Of a stretch of DNA of 64,000 nucleotides, positions 25,270-34,253 are shown one piece after another. The notes below the pieces were generated by a model. It ran no database searches. It was not told the DNA's origin and worked only from the letters and a program-made list of their open reading frames with translations. The stretch's first letter is position 1. Each line of letters begins with the position of its first letter. This stretch comes from Flavobacterium sp. MFBS3-15 (GTDB lineage Bacteria > Bacteroidota > Bacteroidia > Flavobacteriales > Flavobacteriaceae): assembly GCF_026107645.2 (NCBI RefSeq), contig NZ_JAPCHV010000001.1, positions 124,001 to 188,000 of the forward strand. Direction: 5' to 3'. Position numbers and translations under genes: made by a program.

Positions 25270-26337
25270 TCACCTCGTTTGCAAATACCCTATTTTCCGT
25301 CCGTTTGCGCTCACTAACGCGCCGCCGGTACCTATGTAAATATTATCCGGGGATGCCTTGTCGTCGAGCATGAGCCTGTAACCCGGCCTGTCCGATTTTT
25401 CGAGGCTGGCAATGAGGTATACCTTGTCGTTGGCCACCTGCACCAGGTTGCCTTTGCGGGTAAGGTAATACCTGCCATAAGGGTTGGCGTCGAAATGCGC
25501 ATCCGAAACCACATTCTTATTGGACGATGCGCTTGCATCGATGTCCTGCTGTCGCGAAGGCTGCGGCTTAACGGACCGGCCGGCCGCTGAAGCGACAGGT
25601 TTTTGAGTGGTAACAGGACGTTGCGCAACAAGCGGCCGCTGTGTGGCAGCAGGCTTTTTAACCGAAGGTGCTTTACGCGCGGCTACGGGCTGTTTTACTG
25701 ATTCGGGCTTATGGGTACTTTCAGCCACCGTGGCAGTGCTTCCTGCTTCTGCGGCACTTTTCCAACCTGTGGCAATGTAGGCCAGGCGGTCGTTCTTGGC
25801 GGGGTGCGTATGTGAGCCTTTCATCGAGGCGATGAGCGCCATTGCCGATTGCGCCTCCTCCAATGTTGCGCCCATTTTACGCAGCACAAAGCCGGAAAAC
25901 TCATCGGCCTCCAGTTCGGTTTGGGGGCGGCTGCCAACCTTGTCCAGCGTATGCCCATTGAGGTGGTGGCCTATCTCGTGCGCGAGTATGCTGATGGCGG
26001 CCCACTTGTTACCCGTAGCCGAGTTGATCCTGTCCATGAAGCCGGGGTTATATAATATATACCTTTTGCTCTTCAGGATAACCGCCGCGGCATTGGGCAC
26101 ATTGGCGGCACGCAGCTCAAAATTGGATTTGAGGCCTATGACCGACATGATGTCCTTCACCACTTTTTCGGCGGTCTTTCCGGCTTCATAGGCGGTGATG
26201 TCGCCCGAAATGGTTTCGCCATAATAGCTGCACATGGCGGTGTATCTGGCCGAACCGAAAGTTTTTTGAGCCATTGCAGGCACCATGCAGCACAACGCTG
26301 CAATCAGGGTACAGGTTTTTATGCTAATCGTTTTCAT
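25270..26337 (-). CDS. secreted M48-like zinc metalloprotease
   Basis: 355 residues with signal peptide (ends near AMAQ, residue 24). The peptidase part spans about 40-195 with the zinc motif HEIGHH (120-125) and the downstream glutamate in ELEADEF (141-147). Then comes a linker of about 80 residues rich in Lys, Pro, Ala and Gln with units such as KPVAA, QRPLVA, QRPVTT and QKPVA. A C-terminal domain (about 290-355) of aromatic and Gly residues follows. Likely a periplasmic or surface protease; the linker separates two folded domains. Single gene. Confidence 0.85.
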   Translation of the reverse strand: MKTISIKTCTLIAALCCMVPAMAQKTFGSARYTAMCSYYGETISGDITAYEAGKTAEKVVKDIMSVIGLKSNFELRAANVPNAAAVILKSKRYILYNPGFMDRINSATGNKWAAISILAHEIGHHLNGHTLDKVGSRPQTELEADEFSGFVLRKMGATLEEAQSAMALIASMKGSHTHPAKNDRLAYIATGWKSAAEAGSTATVAESTHKPESVKQPVAARKAPSVKKPAATQRPLVAQRPVTTQKPVASAAGRSVKPQPSRQQDIDASASSNKNVVSDAHFDANPYGRYYLTRKGNLVQVANDKVYLIASLEKSDRPGYRLMLDDKASPDNIYIGTGGALVSANGRKIGYLQTR

Positions 26338-26426
26338 GTAAGAGGGATAATGCTGATTCTTACTCCTCTAACGCAAAACGTTTGCCAAAAAGTGTAGTGC
26401 AAGGATCCTGAACTATGTTAAATCAG

Positions 26427-27092
26427 TTAGTTGTCAGAATATAAAAGAATTTTAAGCAGAGTCAATATAAGAACCAATATTCCAACGAATAAAATTATCT
26501 TGCCGTGCATCCTGTCTTTATCACTATACATCGGCACTACCTGTCCATTAGGTAATGTTTTTTTGGAGGTCCACAATACATATCCGGTGATGACGCCAAA
26601 AAAGCCTCCCGCCAAAGCCAGGCCATACCCACGCCAAACCCAACTGCTTTGATCTGTTTCAGGTTTTGCCAAATCCTCCATGCGCTTTTGTCGCAGGTGT
26701 TGTATTTCCGCTTCATCAACCGGTTTTCCCCGCCCGGCCAGTAACCTCCGCGCCAGCACATAGTCAAATTCATTCCACTCGTCGTGTTTCAGCACCACTT
26801 CATACAATTCCTCATCGGTAAACGACAGCAGGTAATAATCTTCCGGCAGGCTGCCTATCATGCTTTCGGCATAGCTTTCGAGCAGTTGGTCGGCGGCTTC
26901 AAATTGTTCAGGTTTCAATTGCACTTCATATTCTTTACCATAATCGCCGGTCATGGCACTCCCTATTCCGGGTGAGGTGTCGGCAAAAAGGGATTCTATG
27001 CCGTTTTCGATCAAAAAATGCTGGAGTGCCATTGCTTCACGGGCATCGGGGAATTTTTTATAGGTGACGTATTGGGATTGCATGGTTGTCAT
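26427..27092 (-). CDS. DUF2007-like protein with two C-terminal membrane helices
   Basis: 221 residues. The N-terminal 75 residues (YVTYKKFPDAREAMALQHFL, a Gly-rich loop, then EVQLKPEQFEAADQLLESYA) fit the DUF2007 putative signal-transducing fold. A charged helical middle follows, then two transmembrane helices near 152-172 and 196-216. A start nine bases downstream (27083) is equally possible, because the promoter at 27102-27130 leaves almost no leader before the first ATG. Role unknown. Confidence 0.7.
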   Translation of the reverse strand: MTTMQSQYVTYKKFPDAREAMALQHFLIENGIESLFADTSPGIGSAMTGDYGKEYEVQLKPEQFEAADQLLESYAESMIGSLPEDYYLLSFTDEELYEVVLKHDEWNEFDYVLARRLLAGRGKPVDEAEIQHLRQKRMEDLAKPETDQSSWVWRGYGLALAGGFFGVITGYVLWTSKKTLPNGQVVPMYSDKDRMHGKIILFVGILVLILTLLKILLYSDN

Positions 27093-27101
27093 TTATGAAT
27101 C

Positions 27102-27130
27102 CAAATATATAAAATCTGCTTCTTTTGCAA
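27102..27130 (-). promoter_or_regulatory. promoter of the DUF2007-like gene
   Basis: On the minus strand TTG (27130-27128), 18 bases, TATATTTG (27109-27102). Full consensus match. Confidence 0.7.
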
Positions 27131-27170
27131 TACTTTTGGAGTTACAGTATCTATATATTTAATATCGACA

Positions 27171-27959
27171 ATGAAACAAATCACCGTACTCCTACTTCTG
27201 TTATCCAATATGCTGGCCGCGCAAAATTTTGAAAAGGCGTATCGCGGAATGTGGGCCGAATCGATTTGGAAATATTACTTTTTTAAAGATGGAAAATTCA
27301 GTATGGCGACTGAAGGCCATGTTGGTGAAATTGATGTTCAGGGGAGTTATTCAAAAGAGGATGATACTCTTTATGTACGAATAGAAACTACAAGCAGACT
27401 AAAATTTTATTTGGATATCGATGGTAAGCTGATCGATACAAAATTACTCTACGAATATTCGGAAATACCTGTACCGGATACCGTAACCGGTTTATGCACT
27501 GTTAAGAGAAAAATCCAACGGGTTGTAATCTCTGACAGTCATGGTATTGCCAGGGAGACTTTAAGCTATTACGGTCCCGATGATAGTGATCCTCACAAAA
27601 TCAGGAAGCAACTCTATTACTTTTTTCGCTACGCCAAATTATTACCAGGTGCAGCAGAAAAAATATATCCCGCCTCTCATCTTAAAACTCATAAAACTCC
27701 TAAAGTGGAATATGACAAAGCAGACAGGGTACAATCATACTCTTTTTTCCAAGACAGGGGTCAAAATGTTGTCCTGCAACGCATGTATCAATTTAATTAT
27801 GCTGAAGAAACAGGATATAAGTTTACATCCATTACTGACATGCCCTGGCGATTCGAGACAATCAAATACACTTTTAAATATGACATCAACGACAATCTTG
27901 ATAAAATTATCGAAACCGGGGAAGACGGAGCGATTATAAGGACTTTTAAATTCTTTTAA
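27171..27959 (+). CDS. secreted protein of unknown function
   Basis: 262 residues with a signal peptide (MKQITVLLLLLSNMLAA). The mature part is beta-rich with many aromatic residues and no motif I recognise; repeated turns such as YDKADRVQSYSFF and YDINDNLDKIIETG near the C-terminus resemble short YD-type hairpins. Probably periplasmic or surface-exposed. The Trx-like gene follows after 77 bases on the same strand. Confidence 0.65.
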   Translation: MKQITVLLLLLSNMLAAQNFEKAYRGMWAESIWKYYFFKDGKFSMATEGHVGEIDVQGSYSKEDDTLYVRIETTSRLKFYLDIDGKLIDTKLLYEYSEIPVPDTVTGLCTVKRKIQRVVISDSHGIARETLSYYGPDDSDPHKIRKQLYYFFRYAKLLPGAAEKIYPASHLKTHKTPKVEYDKADRVQSYSFFQDRGQNVVLQRMYQFNYAEETGYKFTSITDMPWRFETIKYTFKYDINDNLDKIIETGEDGAIIRTFKFF

Positions 27960-28036
27960 TTCCAACAAAATAATCCACTTAAAATGAGTCACTTAAAATA
28001 ATTCGCCGTAACTTTATGCTATAAATAAGTAATATC

Positions 28037-28735
28037 ATGAAACATATATTACTAATTTTAGCGTCACTACTACTTCCACTCTCACTTTACAGCCAGGGCG
28101 ACAGCATTTATTTTTCCAATGCGATCAAAATAAATTTTAAAAAATACAAAGATGCCAGTGCCCGCGCCTATCGCAAAGGCGACATGGAGAAAGGCAAATT
28201 CCTTTTTGATTCATTGGTGAAGCACCGCTTAGAGGGTACTACTTTTGACGATTATACCTTTAAGAAATTCAGGGGCGGCAAGCTAAAGCTGGCCGAAGTT
28301 GACAAGCCTGTTGTAATTATAACCTATGCTGCCTGGTGTGTCCCGGCCCCCGGCGAGATACCTGCCATCAACAAGCTGGCACAGCAATATGGAAAAGACG
28401 TAAAGTTTGTGGTGCTTTTCTGGGACCGCAGGGAGAACATGAAAAAAACGGCCCGCAAGTTCGGCAGCCGCATCACGGTTTGCTACGCGCACGAGTCATA
28501 TAAGAACGACGCTCCCATCATTGCGTCTATGAAGCATACGCTGGGCTTCCCTACTTCCTTTTACTTAGATGAGAACCTTAAAGTGGTCGACATCCGCCGG
28601 GACAGCAAGCCCGTCGGACCCAAAAAAACCTACTATAAAAAAGGCTATGCCCTTAATTACAATTCGGTGGTGGACGGCCTGGGGCAATTGCTCATGAACA
28701 GGCAGCTGGCAAAGGAAAGGCTGGCAGGAAATTAA
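28037..28735 (+). CDS. secreted thioredoxin-fold protein lacking the second active-site cysteine
   Basis: 232 residues with signal peptide (ends near YSQ, residue 20). The region YAAWCVPAPGEIPAINKLAQ (about 97-116) aligns with the TlpA/ResA active site, where W-C-x-x-C is expected, but here it reads W-C-V-P-A (C101, A104). The following strand FVVLFWDRRENMKK and GFPTSFYLDENLKVV, with the cis-proline, complete the fold. Without the resolving cysteine it cannot act as a normal dithiol oxidoreductase; a mixed-disulfide, peroxidase-like or binding role is more likely. Confidence 0.75.
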   Translation: MKHILLILASLLLPLSLYSQGDSIYFSNAIKINFKKYKDASARAYRKGDMEKGKFLFDSLVKHRLEGTTFDDYTFKKFRGGKLKLAEVDKPVVIITYAAWCVPAPGEIPAINKLAQQYGKDVKFVVLFWDRRENMKKTARKFGSRITVCYAHESYKNDAPIIASMKHTLGFPTSFYLDENLKVVDIRRDSKPVGPKKTYYKKGYALNYNSVVDGLGQLLMNRQLAKERLAGN

Positions 28736-28747
28736 TTCACCGATGCT

Positions 28748-28829
28748 CTGTCATTTCGACGATAGGAGAAATCTCAAATCCTTATCTCAGAGATTTCTCC
28801 ACTCCGCTACGCTGCGGTCGAAATGACAG
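28748..28829. repeat. 82-bp inverted repeat (TCATTTCGAC / GAGATTTCTCC family)
   Basis: Perfect 13-bp ends CTGTCATTTCGAC (28748-28760) and GTCGAAATGACAG (28817-28829), with internal GGAGAAATCTC (28765-28775) and GAGATTTCTCC (28790-28800). Related copies at 53642-53741 and 55139-55178. A MITE-like dispersed element without coding capacity. Confidence 0.85.
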
Positions 28830-28916
28830 GGAATCAAAATACTATTCACGTTCCAATTAAAAATTTGTGGAATTCGTGTAACCCTGCCTGCCGCAGGACA
28901 GGTTCGTGGCAAAAAA

Positions 28917-29810
28917 TCAATACCCCTTCGTCGGGATTTCCATTATATAGGTTTTACCCGGCGCAACGGTCAGCTTGCGGTCGCGCAGCCATGGGTTGTG
29001 TATTTTTAAAACCTTGTAGTTAATGCCCTGCTCTTTGGCAAATACCGCCAGGTCGGGAATTGATGCGGTTACGGCAACAGGTTTTGTAGGGATCACGGGA
29101 TACAGCTCTTCCTTCATCAGGTCGAAATTATACAGCGCAGGGTTTTGCATGATCTCTTTCAGGGCCAGTATGCGGAACACATAGCGTGAGGTTTCTTCCG
29201 TCAGCAGGAGGTCGTAGTAATTATCTACTCCCTGAAAGGTGATCTGTTTGTTCACGCCGCCAAAACCGCCGTTGTAGGAAGCCGCAGCCAGTGTCCACGA
29301 CCCGAACTTTGCTTTGGCATCGAGCAGGTACTTACAGGCTGCCTCGGTCGACTTTTCAAGGTGGTAGCGTTCGTCCACAATGTCGTTTACCTCAAGGCCG
29401 CGCTCCTTGCCGGTTTCGGGCATGAACTGCCAGATGCCCCTTGCCCCCGCCGGTGATACCGCATTCACCAGGCCGCTTTCTATGACCGCAAGGTATTTGA
29501 AATCATCGGGCACGCCATATTTTTTAAGTATCGGCTCCATTACCGGGAATACGCGGTTGGCCCTTTTGATTATCAGTTGTGTGGTAGCATGCAGGTTGGC
29601 ATTGGTAAGCAGTTCCCTGTCGAGCCTTTCGCGCACGTCGGCAATCTGCAACGGGGCCAGTTCGCCGGCAAAATCGATCTTATCCGGAAAAGGGAATTCC
29701 TTTTTCACTTCCGCCTTTTCGGTTTGTTTCTTTTCGGGCATCCCGTTGATAAGCAACCCGCTTATCAGTACTACTGAGGCTATAACGCCGGTTTTTTCGA
29801 TCAGTTTCAT
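28917..29810 (-). CDS. lytic transglycosylase (SLT domain)
   Basis: 297 residues. An N-terminal hydrophobic segment (about 8-23) is a signal peptide or anchor. The SLT domain covers about 95-225 with AVIESGLVNAVSPAGARGIW (catalytic E111) and AAASYNGGFGG near residue 180. The C-terminal part ends in a LysM-like or spacer region (KVLKIHNPWLRDRKLTVAPG). Such enzymes cleave murein glycan with formation of anhydro-MurNAc; the layout is close to MltD. Single gene. Confidence 0.88.
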   Translation of the reverse strand: MKLIEKTGVIASVVLISGLLINGMPEKKQTEKAEVKKEFPFPDKIDFAGELAPLQIADVRERLDRELLTNANLHATTQLIIKRANRVFPVMEPILKKYGVPDDFKYLAVIESGLVNAVSPAGARGIWQFMPETGKERGLEVNDIVDERYHLEKSTEAACKYLLDAKAKFGSWTLAAASYNGGFGGVNKQITFQGVDNYYDLLLTEETSRYVFRILALKEIMQNPALYNFDLMKEELYPVIPTKPVAVTASIPDLAVFAKEQGINYKVLKIHNPWLRDRKLTVAPGKTYIMEIPTKGY

Positions 29811-29846
29811 AGTATATAGTCTTAGTGATTTCTTTTAATTTTATTT

Positions 29847-29988
29847 ACCACATAGGTACATAGGTTTCATAGCCTTACAAGGTCAATATACGGACACATA
29901 GCAACTGAAGCTTTGCTTCAACTTTGTGTTCTTCAGCGCAAAAAAGTCCCATTTTAAAAGCTCCTCCAAATCTATGTACCTATGTGGT
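29847..29988. repeat. 17-bp inverted repeat around a gap
   Basis: ACCACATAGGTACATAG (29847-29863) and its exact complement (29972-29988), about 108 bases apart, between the lytic transglycosylase and the hydrolase gene. The ends continue to match loosely (TTTTATTT / AATTTTT). MITE-like, no coding content. Confidence 0.75.
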
Positions 29989-30028
29989 TTAATTTTTATT
30001 CAACGTAAATTTACAAAAACAGGGCCAA

Positions 30029-30691
30029 TCATTGTGCCAAAATCAGCCGCGGCAGGTTTTCATTGAGCCACTTCGCCTTGTTGATGATCATGATGTGGGT
30101 GCCGCCTTTTACCGGAATGAAATCCTTTAGGTACTTGGGCGGGAACACCTCATCGGCATCGCCATGGATGTGGATGACACCTTTGGCAGGCTCGGTACAA
30201 TTCCAGTTGATAATGGTTTTAAACGCCCAGTCAAGGTATTTCTTATCCCGCACAGACAGATATTTTTCATATAAGTTCAGGCGCCTCGTAATCATGTTGT
30301 TGCCCACTGCCAGCTTTGCCAGCCAGTCTACGCGCTGCATAAGGCCGGTAGGAAAAAAACGGTAGGCACGGGTCATTTTGGCAAAGCGCATCCGCCGGGG
30401 GAATTCGCCATTGCACTTCACGCTCGAAATGATGATGACTTTTCGGGCCTTTACCAACTTTGCCATTTCCTGCACCAATACGCCCCCAAACGACACCCCA
30501 ACCAGCACGGGATTGTCGTGTTTTATGCCTTGCGCCATGCGTTTGGCATACGCTTCAATGGTTTCATCGCCATCAGGCAGGAACCATTCAAGGAAGAACA
30601 TTTCAAATTGGTCTTCAGGCAGTTGTATGTTCTCAAAAATCTTAGTGCTGGCCGCAAGTCCGGGCATGAAATAAACGGGGATTTTCTCCAT
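30029..30691 (-). CDS. alpha/beta hydrolase
   Basis: 220 residues. Nucleophile elbow GVSFGG with S67, acid in HIHGDADEVFP (about 173-183) and histidine in KGGTHIMI near the C-terminus form the triad. The oxyanion region is the N-terminal YFMPGLAAS. No signal peptide, so cytosolic. Substrate unknown; size and simple cap suggest an esterase or thioesterase-like enzyme. Confidence 0.85.
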   Translation of the reverse strand: MEKIPVYFMPGLAASTKIFENIQLPEDQFEMFFLEWFLPDGDETIEAYAKRMAQGIKHDNPVLVGVSFGGVLVQEMAKLVKARKVIIISSVKCNGEFPRRMRFAKMTRAYRFFPTGLMQRVDWLAKLAVGNNMITRRLNLYEKYLSVRDKKYLDWAFKTIINWNCTEPAKGVIHIHGDADEVFPPKYLKDFIPVKGGTHIMIINKAKWLNENLPRLILAQ

Positions 30692-30807
30692 CGGGCATCA
30701 TTTAACGTACGAATGGCATACGTAATCAAATTTTATTACGAAATTTGTATAAAATTAAAGCTTTTTACCCGAAACTTATTACATACGCTTTAATTTATCA
30801 CTAAATT

Positions 30808-31533
30808 ATGAGGTCAAGATTATTTCCGAAAAGCGGAAGGGGTACGGCCAACCATGGCTGGCTCCAGGCTAACTTTTCATTTTCGTTCGGTAATTACTAC
30901 AATCCCGAAATGGTGCAGTTCGGCATGCTTCGTGTACTTAATGATGACACCATTGCGGCAGGCATGGGTTTTGGCACACACCCGCACGAAAACATGGAGA
31001 TCATTACCATTCCGCTGGAGGGAGGCCTTACCCACCGCGACAGCATGGGCAACCAGGAAACGGTGCGCTTTGGCGAAGTGCAGGTAATGAGCGCCGGTAC
31101 CGGCATACAGCACAGCGAAATGAACGCCAGCCAGACCGAGCGGGCCAAAACACTGCAGCTGTGGATCTTCCCCAATAAGGAGAATGTCACCCCACGCTAC
31201 GGGCAAAAATCGTTTGACCTGGAAAGCCGCCGCAACAGCCTTGTAAACATCGTGTCACCTGAGGATAATAATGACGGTAATGCCCTTTGGATACAACAGG
31301 ACGCATTCCTGCACCTCGGGCTTTTTGATGCAGGGCAGAATTTTTCGTATGACATTAAAATTCCGGGGAATGGGTTGTACCTTTTCCTGATAGAAGGTGA
31401 ACTGGAAATTAACGGGCAGGCCGTAAATGAACGCGATGCATTTGGCGCGGTAGAATTCGACAGCCTGGAGATTGCCGTAAAAGCGCCTTCAAAAATACTT
31501 ACCATTGAAGTACCAATGCAGTTTAAAGATTAG
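30808..31533 (+). CDS. pirin family protein
   Basis: 241 residues, a bicupin. The N-terminal cupin holds the metal ligands H58 and H60 (GTHPHENMEI) and H102 and E104 (GIQHSEMN). Pirins bind Fe; bacterial members include quercetinase-like dioxygenases and regulators of central metabolism. The start RSRLFPKSGRGTANHGWLQA is the usual pirin beginning. The GNAT gene starts 2 bases after its stop, so pirin, GNAT and the methyltransferase form one transcript. Confidence 0.93.
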   Translation: MRSRLFPKSGRGTANHGWLQANFSFSFGNYYNPEMVQFGMLRVLNDDTIAAGMGFGTHPHENMEIITIPLEGGLTHRDSMGNQETVRFGEVQVMSAGTGIQHSEMNASQTERAKTLQLWIFPNKENVTPRYGQKSFDLESRRNSLVNIVSPEDNNDGNALWIQQDAFLHLGLFDAGQNFSYDIKIPGNGLYLFLIEGELEINGQAVNERDAFGAVEFDSLEIAVKAPSKILTIEVPMQFKD

Positions 31534-31535
31534 CT

Positions 31536-31820
31536 ATGGAAATAAAAGACAATGAATTCTCAAGGCAGTTTGAAACTACGGTCGACGGCAAAATGCTGTC
31601 GGTGGAGTACTCCATCCAGGAGCGCAAACTGTTCCTTACAAAAGTGAACGTGCCCGAAGGCATCGAAGAAGAACCCAATGTAACCGAACTATTGAAGGAA
31701 ATCATGGAAATCGCCGAGGAAAAAAGGCTGCGGGTCATGCCAACGCATCCCAAGGTTGCGGCATTTTTCCGGAAAAACCCACGGTATAAGGACATGCTCC
31801 CACCGGGTATCAGGCTATGA
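31536..31820 (+). CDS. small GNAT-like N-acetyltransferase (YjdJ/NATD1 type)
   Basis: 94 residues. The short strand-helix pattern with VDGKMLSVEYSIQE, the helix TELLKEIMEIAEEKRLRVMP and the ending HPKVAAFFRKNPRYKDML match the small COG2388 GNAT-like proteins that bind acetyl-CoA. Cytosolic. The final bases overlap the start of the methyltransferase gene by 4 (ATGA), showing translational coupling. Confidence 0.85.
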   Translation: MEIKDNEFSRQFETTVDGKMLSVEYSIQERKLFLTKVNVPEGIEEEPNVTELLKEIMEIAEEKRLRVMPTHPKVAAFFRKNPRYKDMLPPGIRL

Positions 31821-32473
31821 CGGAAAATCCCAACTGCCCGCTATGTAACAGTACCGCCAGCCATTACCATACCCAGATTACCCGCGATTTTTTGCAATGC
31901 AGCAATTGCCGTTCGGTATTCCTGCACCCGAAAGACTACCTTTCGCCCGAAGCGGAAAAAGCACACTACCTGTGCCATAATAACGACCCTGAAGATATAC
32001 GGTACCAAAATTTCGTGCGCCCGGTTGTTAATGCGGTAATAAGCGATTTTGGAACGGAACATAAAGGGCTCGATTTCGGTTCCGGTACGGGTTCGCCCAT
32101 ACTGAAATTACTTACCGACGATGGTTATGATGTGGTGCAGTACGACCTGTATTTCCATAACTACCCTGGGCTGCTCCGGGAAAGATATGACTACATTGCC
32201 TGTAGCGAAACTGCAGAACATTTTAAGGAACCGTATGAAGAATTTGAACAGCTGCGCAACCTGCTGAAGCCCGGCGGAAAGCTCTACATCATGACCGACC
32301 GCTTTGAGGAGACCCGCGACTTTGGCACCTGGTTCTACAAAACCGACCCTACCCATGTGTTCCTGTACCATGAAAAGGCATTTGAATGGATCAAAGAGGA
32401 ATTTGGGTTTGGGGAATTACGGATCGAGGGAAGGGTTGTTGTGTTGGGAGTTAATTACTCAATTAATAATTAA
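31817..32473 (+). CDS. class I SAM methyltransferase with zinc-ribbon start
   Basis: 218 residues. The first 35 residues hold two cysteine pairs (CPLC and CSNC) forming a zinc-ribbon-like knuckle. The SAM motif LDFGSGTGSP is at about 84-93, and a post-motif region CSETAEHFKEPYEEF, typical of methyltransf_23-like enzymes, follows. The acceptor is unknown. Last gene of the pirin-GNAT-methyltransferase transcript. Confidence 0.85.
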   Translation: MTENPNCPLCNSTASHYHTQITRDFLQCSNCRSVFLHPKDYLSPEAEKAHYLCHNNDPEDIRYQNFVRPVVNAVISDFGTEHKGLDFGSGTGSPILKLLTDDGYDVVQYDLYFHNYPGLLRERYDYIACSETAEHFKEPYEEFEQLRNLLKPGGKLYIMTDRFEETRDFGTWFYKTDPTHVFLYHEKAFEWIKEEFGFGELRIEGRVVVLGVNYSINN

Positions 32474-32638
32474 CATTATTTAAGATAGTACTTTATTGTT
32501 AATTAAAGGTTAAAAAAAAACACCTAAGTTTCTAAAAATAAAATAATTATATCTAATTTCACATTGCTTGCAAGACAGGAATATTGCGGAAAATCCTGAA
32601 TAAATGAGTACGCATTAACAAATCAAACCAATTTTAAA

Positions 32639-33313
32639 ATGAAATATTCTTTTTTGAAAGGATGTTCCTTTCTTGTGTTTGCTATTGTCGTTATGACAGG
32701 ATGTTCAAGCGATGAATCAGTTAGGACAGATACTGACAACGCCTCTGCTATGCGTTCACGTGGGGAATCAGAATTTGAGGATTTATTCGACAATCTTTAT
32801 CCAGGAGGATATACTGTGAGTGAAACACCTGTTGTAATAACTGACCGAGGGAGAACTTTTTATGCTTATCAGGTAAGGGTGGATGTTAACACCGAAGGAT
32901 ACATCCTTGAGGTTGGCGCTGAAAACTACTATTATGAAAATAGTAAGAGTGACAAAATAGTAACCGAATATAATGTTACTGCTACGGGTATTGCGAGAAT
33001 GTCGCACGATATGTCTCATAATAATTACTATCTTAATCATGGACTCAATCCTACTTTGCCTTCAAATCCGGTTGCGACACCTGCAGGATTTTGGGGATGG
33101 GAAGTGACGCGATATGGAAACTGTAGTCCTCCTGATGCAAATGGAAATTCTTATGCCGGTGTTTACGCAACCCATTACATCTTTTGGATTGGCGGCACTG
33201 AAAAAGAAGTATTCATGACTTCTCCTGCAGGAAATATAGTGCATGCTTATGTAGAATGTACAGGAAATCCACTTACACCCGGCAGCTACACTGGTGAAAT
33301 CATTACATTTTAA
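32639..33313 (+). CDS. AT-rich unknown lipoprotein
   Basis: 224 residues with lipoprotein signal (ends VMTGC, C22) followed by a Ser/Asp/Arg-rich spacer. The mature part is rich in Tyr, Asn and Gly and appears beta-rich. No family recognised. It lies in a stretch of visibly lower GC (32474-34253) than its neighbours and ends at its own terminator, hinting at separate acquisition. Confidence 0.6.
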   Translation: MKYSFLKGCSFLVFAIVVMTGCSSDESVRTDTDNASAMRSRGESEFEDLFDNLYPGGYTVSETPVVITDRGRTFYAYQVRVDVNTEGYILEVGAENYYYENSKSDKIVTEYNVTATGIARMSHDMSHNNYYLNHGLNPTLPSNPVATPAGFWGWEVTRYGNCSPPDANGNSYAGVYATHYIFWIGGTEKEVFMTSPAGNIVHAYVECTGNPLTPGSYTGEIITF

Positions 33314-33325
33314 TTAACTTTTACA

Positions 33326-33358
33326 ATACGGCCATTATTATATGGCCGTATATTTTTT
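33326..33358 (+). terminator. terminator of the AT-rich lipoprotein gene
   Basis: Ten-bp stem ATACGGCCAT (33326-33335) with ATGGCCGTAT (33342-33351), loop TATTAT, followed by six T. The hairpin contains an in-frame ATG at 33342, which shows that the next gene starts at 33363 instead. Confidence 0.85.
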
Positions 33359-33362
33359 ATCC

Positions 33363-34253
33363 ATGAAAATAAAACATTTGCTTGGCGGCGCATTTTTTGC
33401 TACTATGTCGTTAAACAGCCAAACCATTGAAATACTTAACTATTCATCCAATGAGCCTGTCCATTTCGCTTCTGTAATATTTTACAAAGAAAACAAAACC
33501 GTTACAGGGGACTATGCGAATGAAAATGGTATATTAAATTTTCAATATCGGGATTTTGACTGTATCGAAATATCGTGTATTGGTTTTGAAACCAAAAAGT
33601 TTGATAAGAAGAATATAACGGAAAAACTGTATCTAAAGGAAACTGTGATACAACTTCCTGAGATTATAGTCAATGGTAAGGCGAGCGTCGAAATTGGATA
33701 CATAAATAAAAAGAAAGTTAAATTAAAGCGTAATCTTTCGATTGGAAAATTTATACAAATAGCAGAATTTATTGAAAACCCATTTAAAGTCCCTGTACTC
33801 ATAAAGTCTTTCTCCTTTAAATTAATTGAGGTAAGAGGACGGCCTATATATAGGCTGCACTTATACCGTAAGCATGAAACCGAAAATATTCCTGGAGAAG
33901 ACATCCTTACTAAAGATCTTGTTTATTCATTAGATGAAGAGGCAAAAGGTCTGGTTGAACTAGATCTTGCTGAATATGGCGTTGAACTGCCACCAGATGG
34001 AATTTATATAGCCCTTGAAGGCTTGGGCAGCTATGATAAAAATGGTAATCCGGACGAAAATGGAGGATTCGATTTTGAAATGTTCCTAACCGATGAATAC
34101 ATCCATTTATATAAGTATGAATTTTTCGACGGTCCTGAAGGATGGATAAACAGGAACGAACAACTTAAAAAAGACGAAGAATTTATGGGTAGAAAAATAT
34201 GGAAAAAGTCATTCATCGCCCCTTGCTTCGGTTTAAAAGTGCAGCAACCTTAA
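33363..34253 (+). CDS. secreted protein with carboxypeptidase regulatory-like domain
   Basis: 296 residues from 33363 (MKIKHLLGGAFFATMSLNSQ, a signal peptide). Residues about 20-100 look like a CarboxypepD_reg-like beta sandwich (EPVHFASVIFYKENKTVTG, then YANENGILNF and SCIGFETKKF). The remainder is unrecognised and ends in FGLKVQQP. It is convergent with mtaB. Unlike most such domains in this phylum, it is not joined to a TonB barrel. Low GC like its neighbour. Confidence 0.65.
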   Translation: MKIKHLLGGAFFATMSLNSQTIEILNYSSNEPVHFASVIFYKENKTVTGDYANENGILNFQYRDFDCIEISCIGFETKKFDKKNITEKLYLKETVIQLPEIIVNGKASVEIGYINKKKVKLKRNLSIGKFIQIAEFIENPFKVPVLIKSFSFKLIEVRGRPIYRLHLYRKHETENIPGEDILTKDLVYSLDEEAKGLVELDLAEYGVELPPDGIYIALEGLGSYDKNGNPDENGGFDFEMFLTDEYIHLYKYEFFDGPEGWINRNEQLKKDEEFMGRKIWKKSFIAPCFGLKVQQP

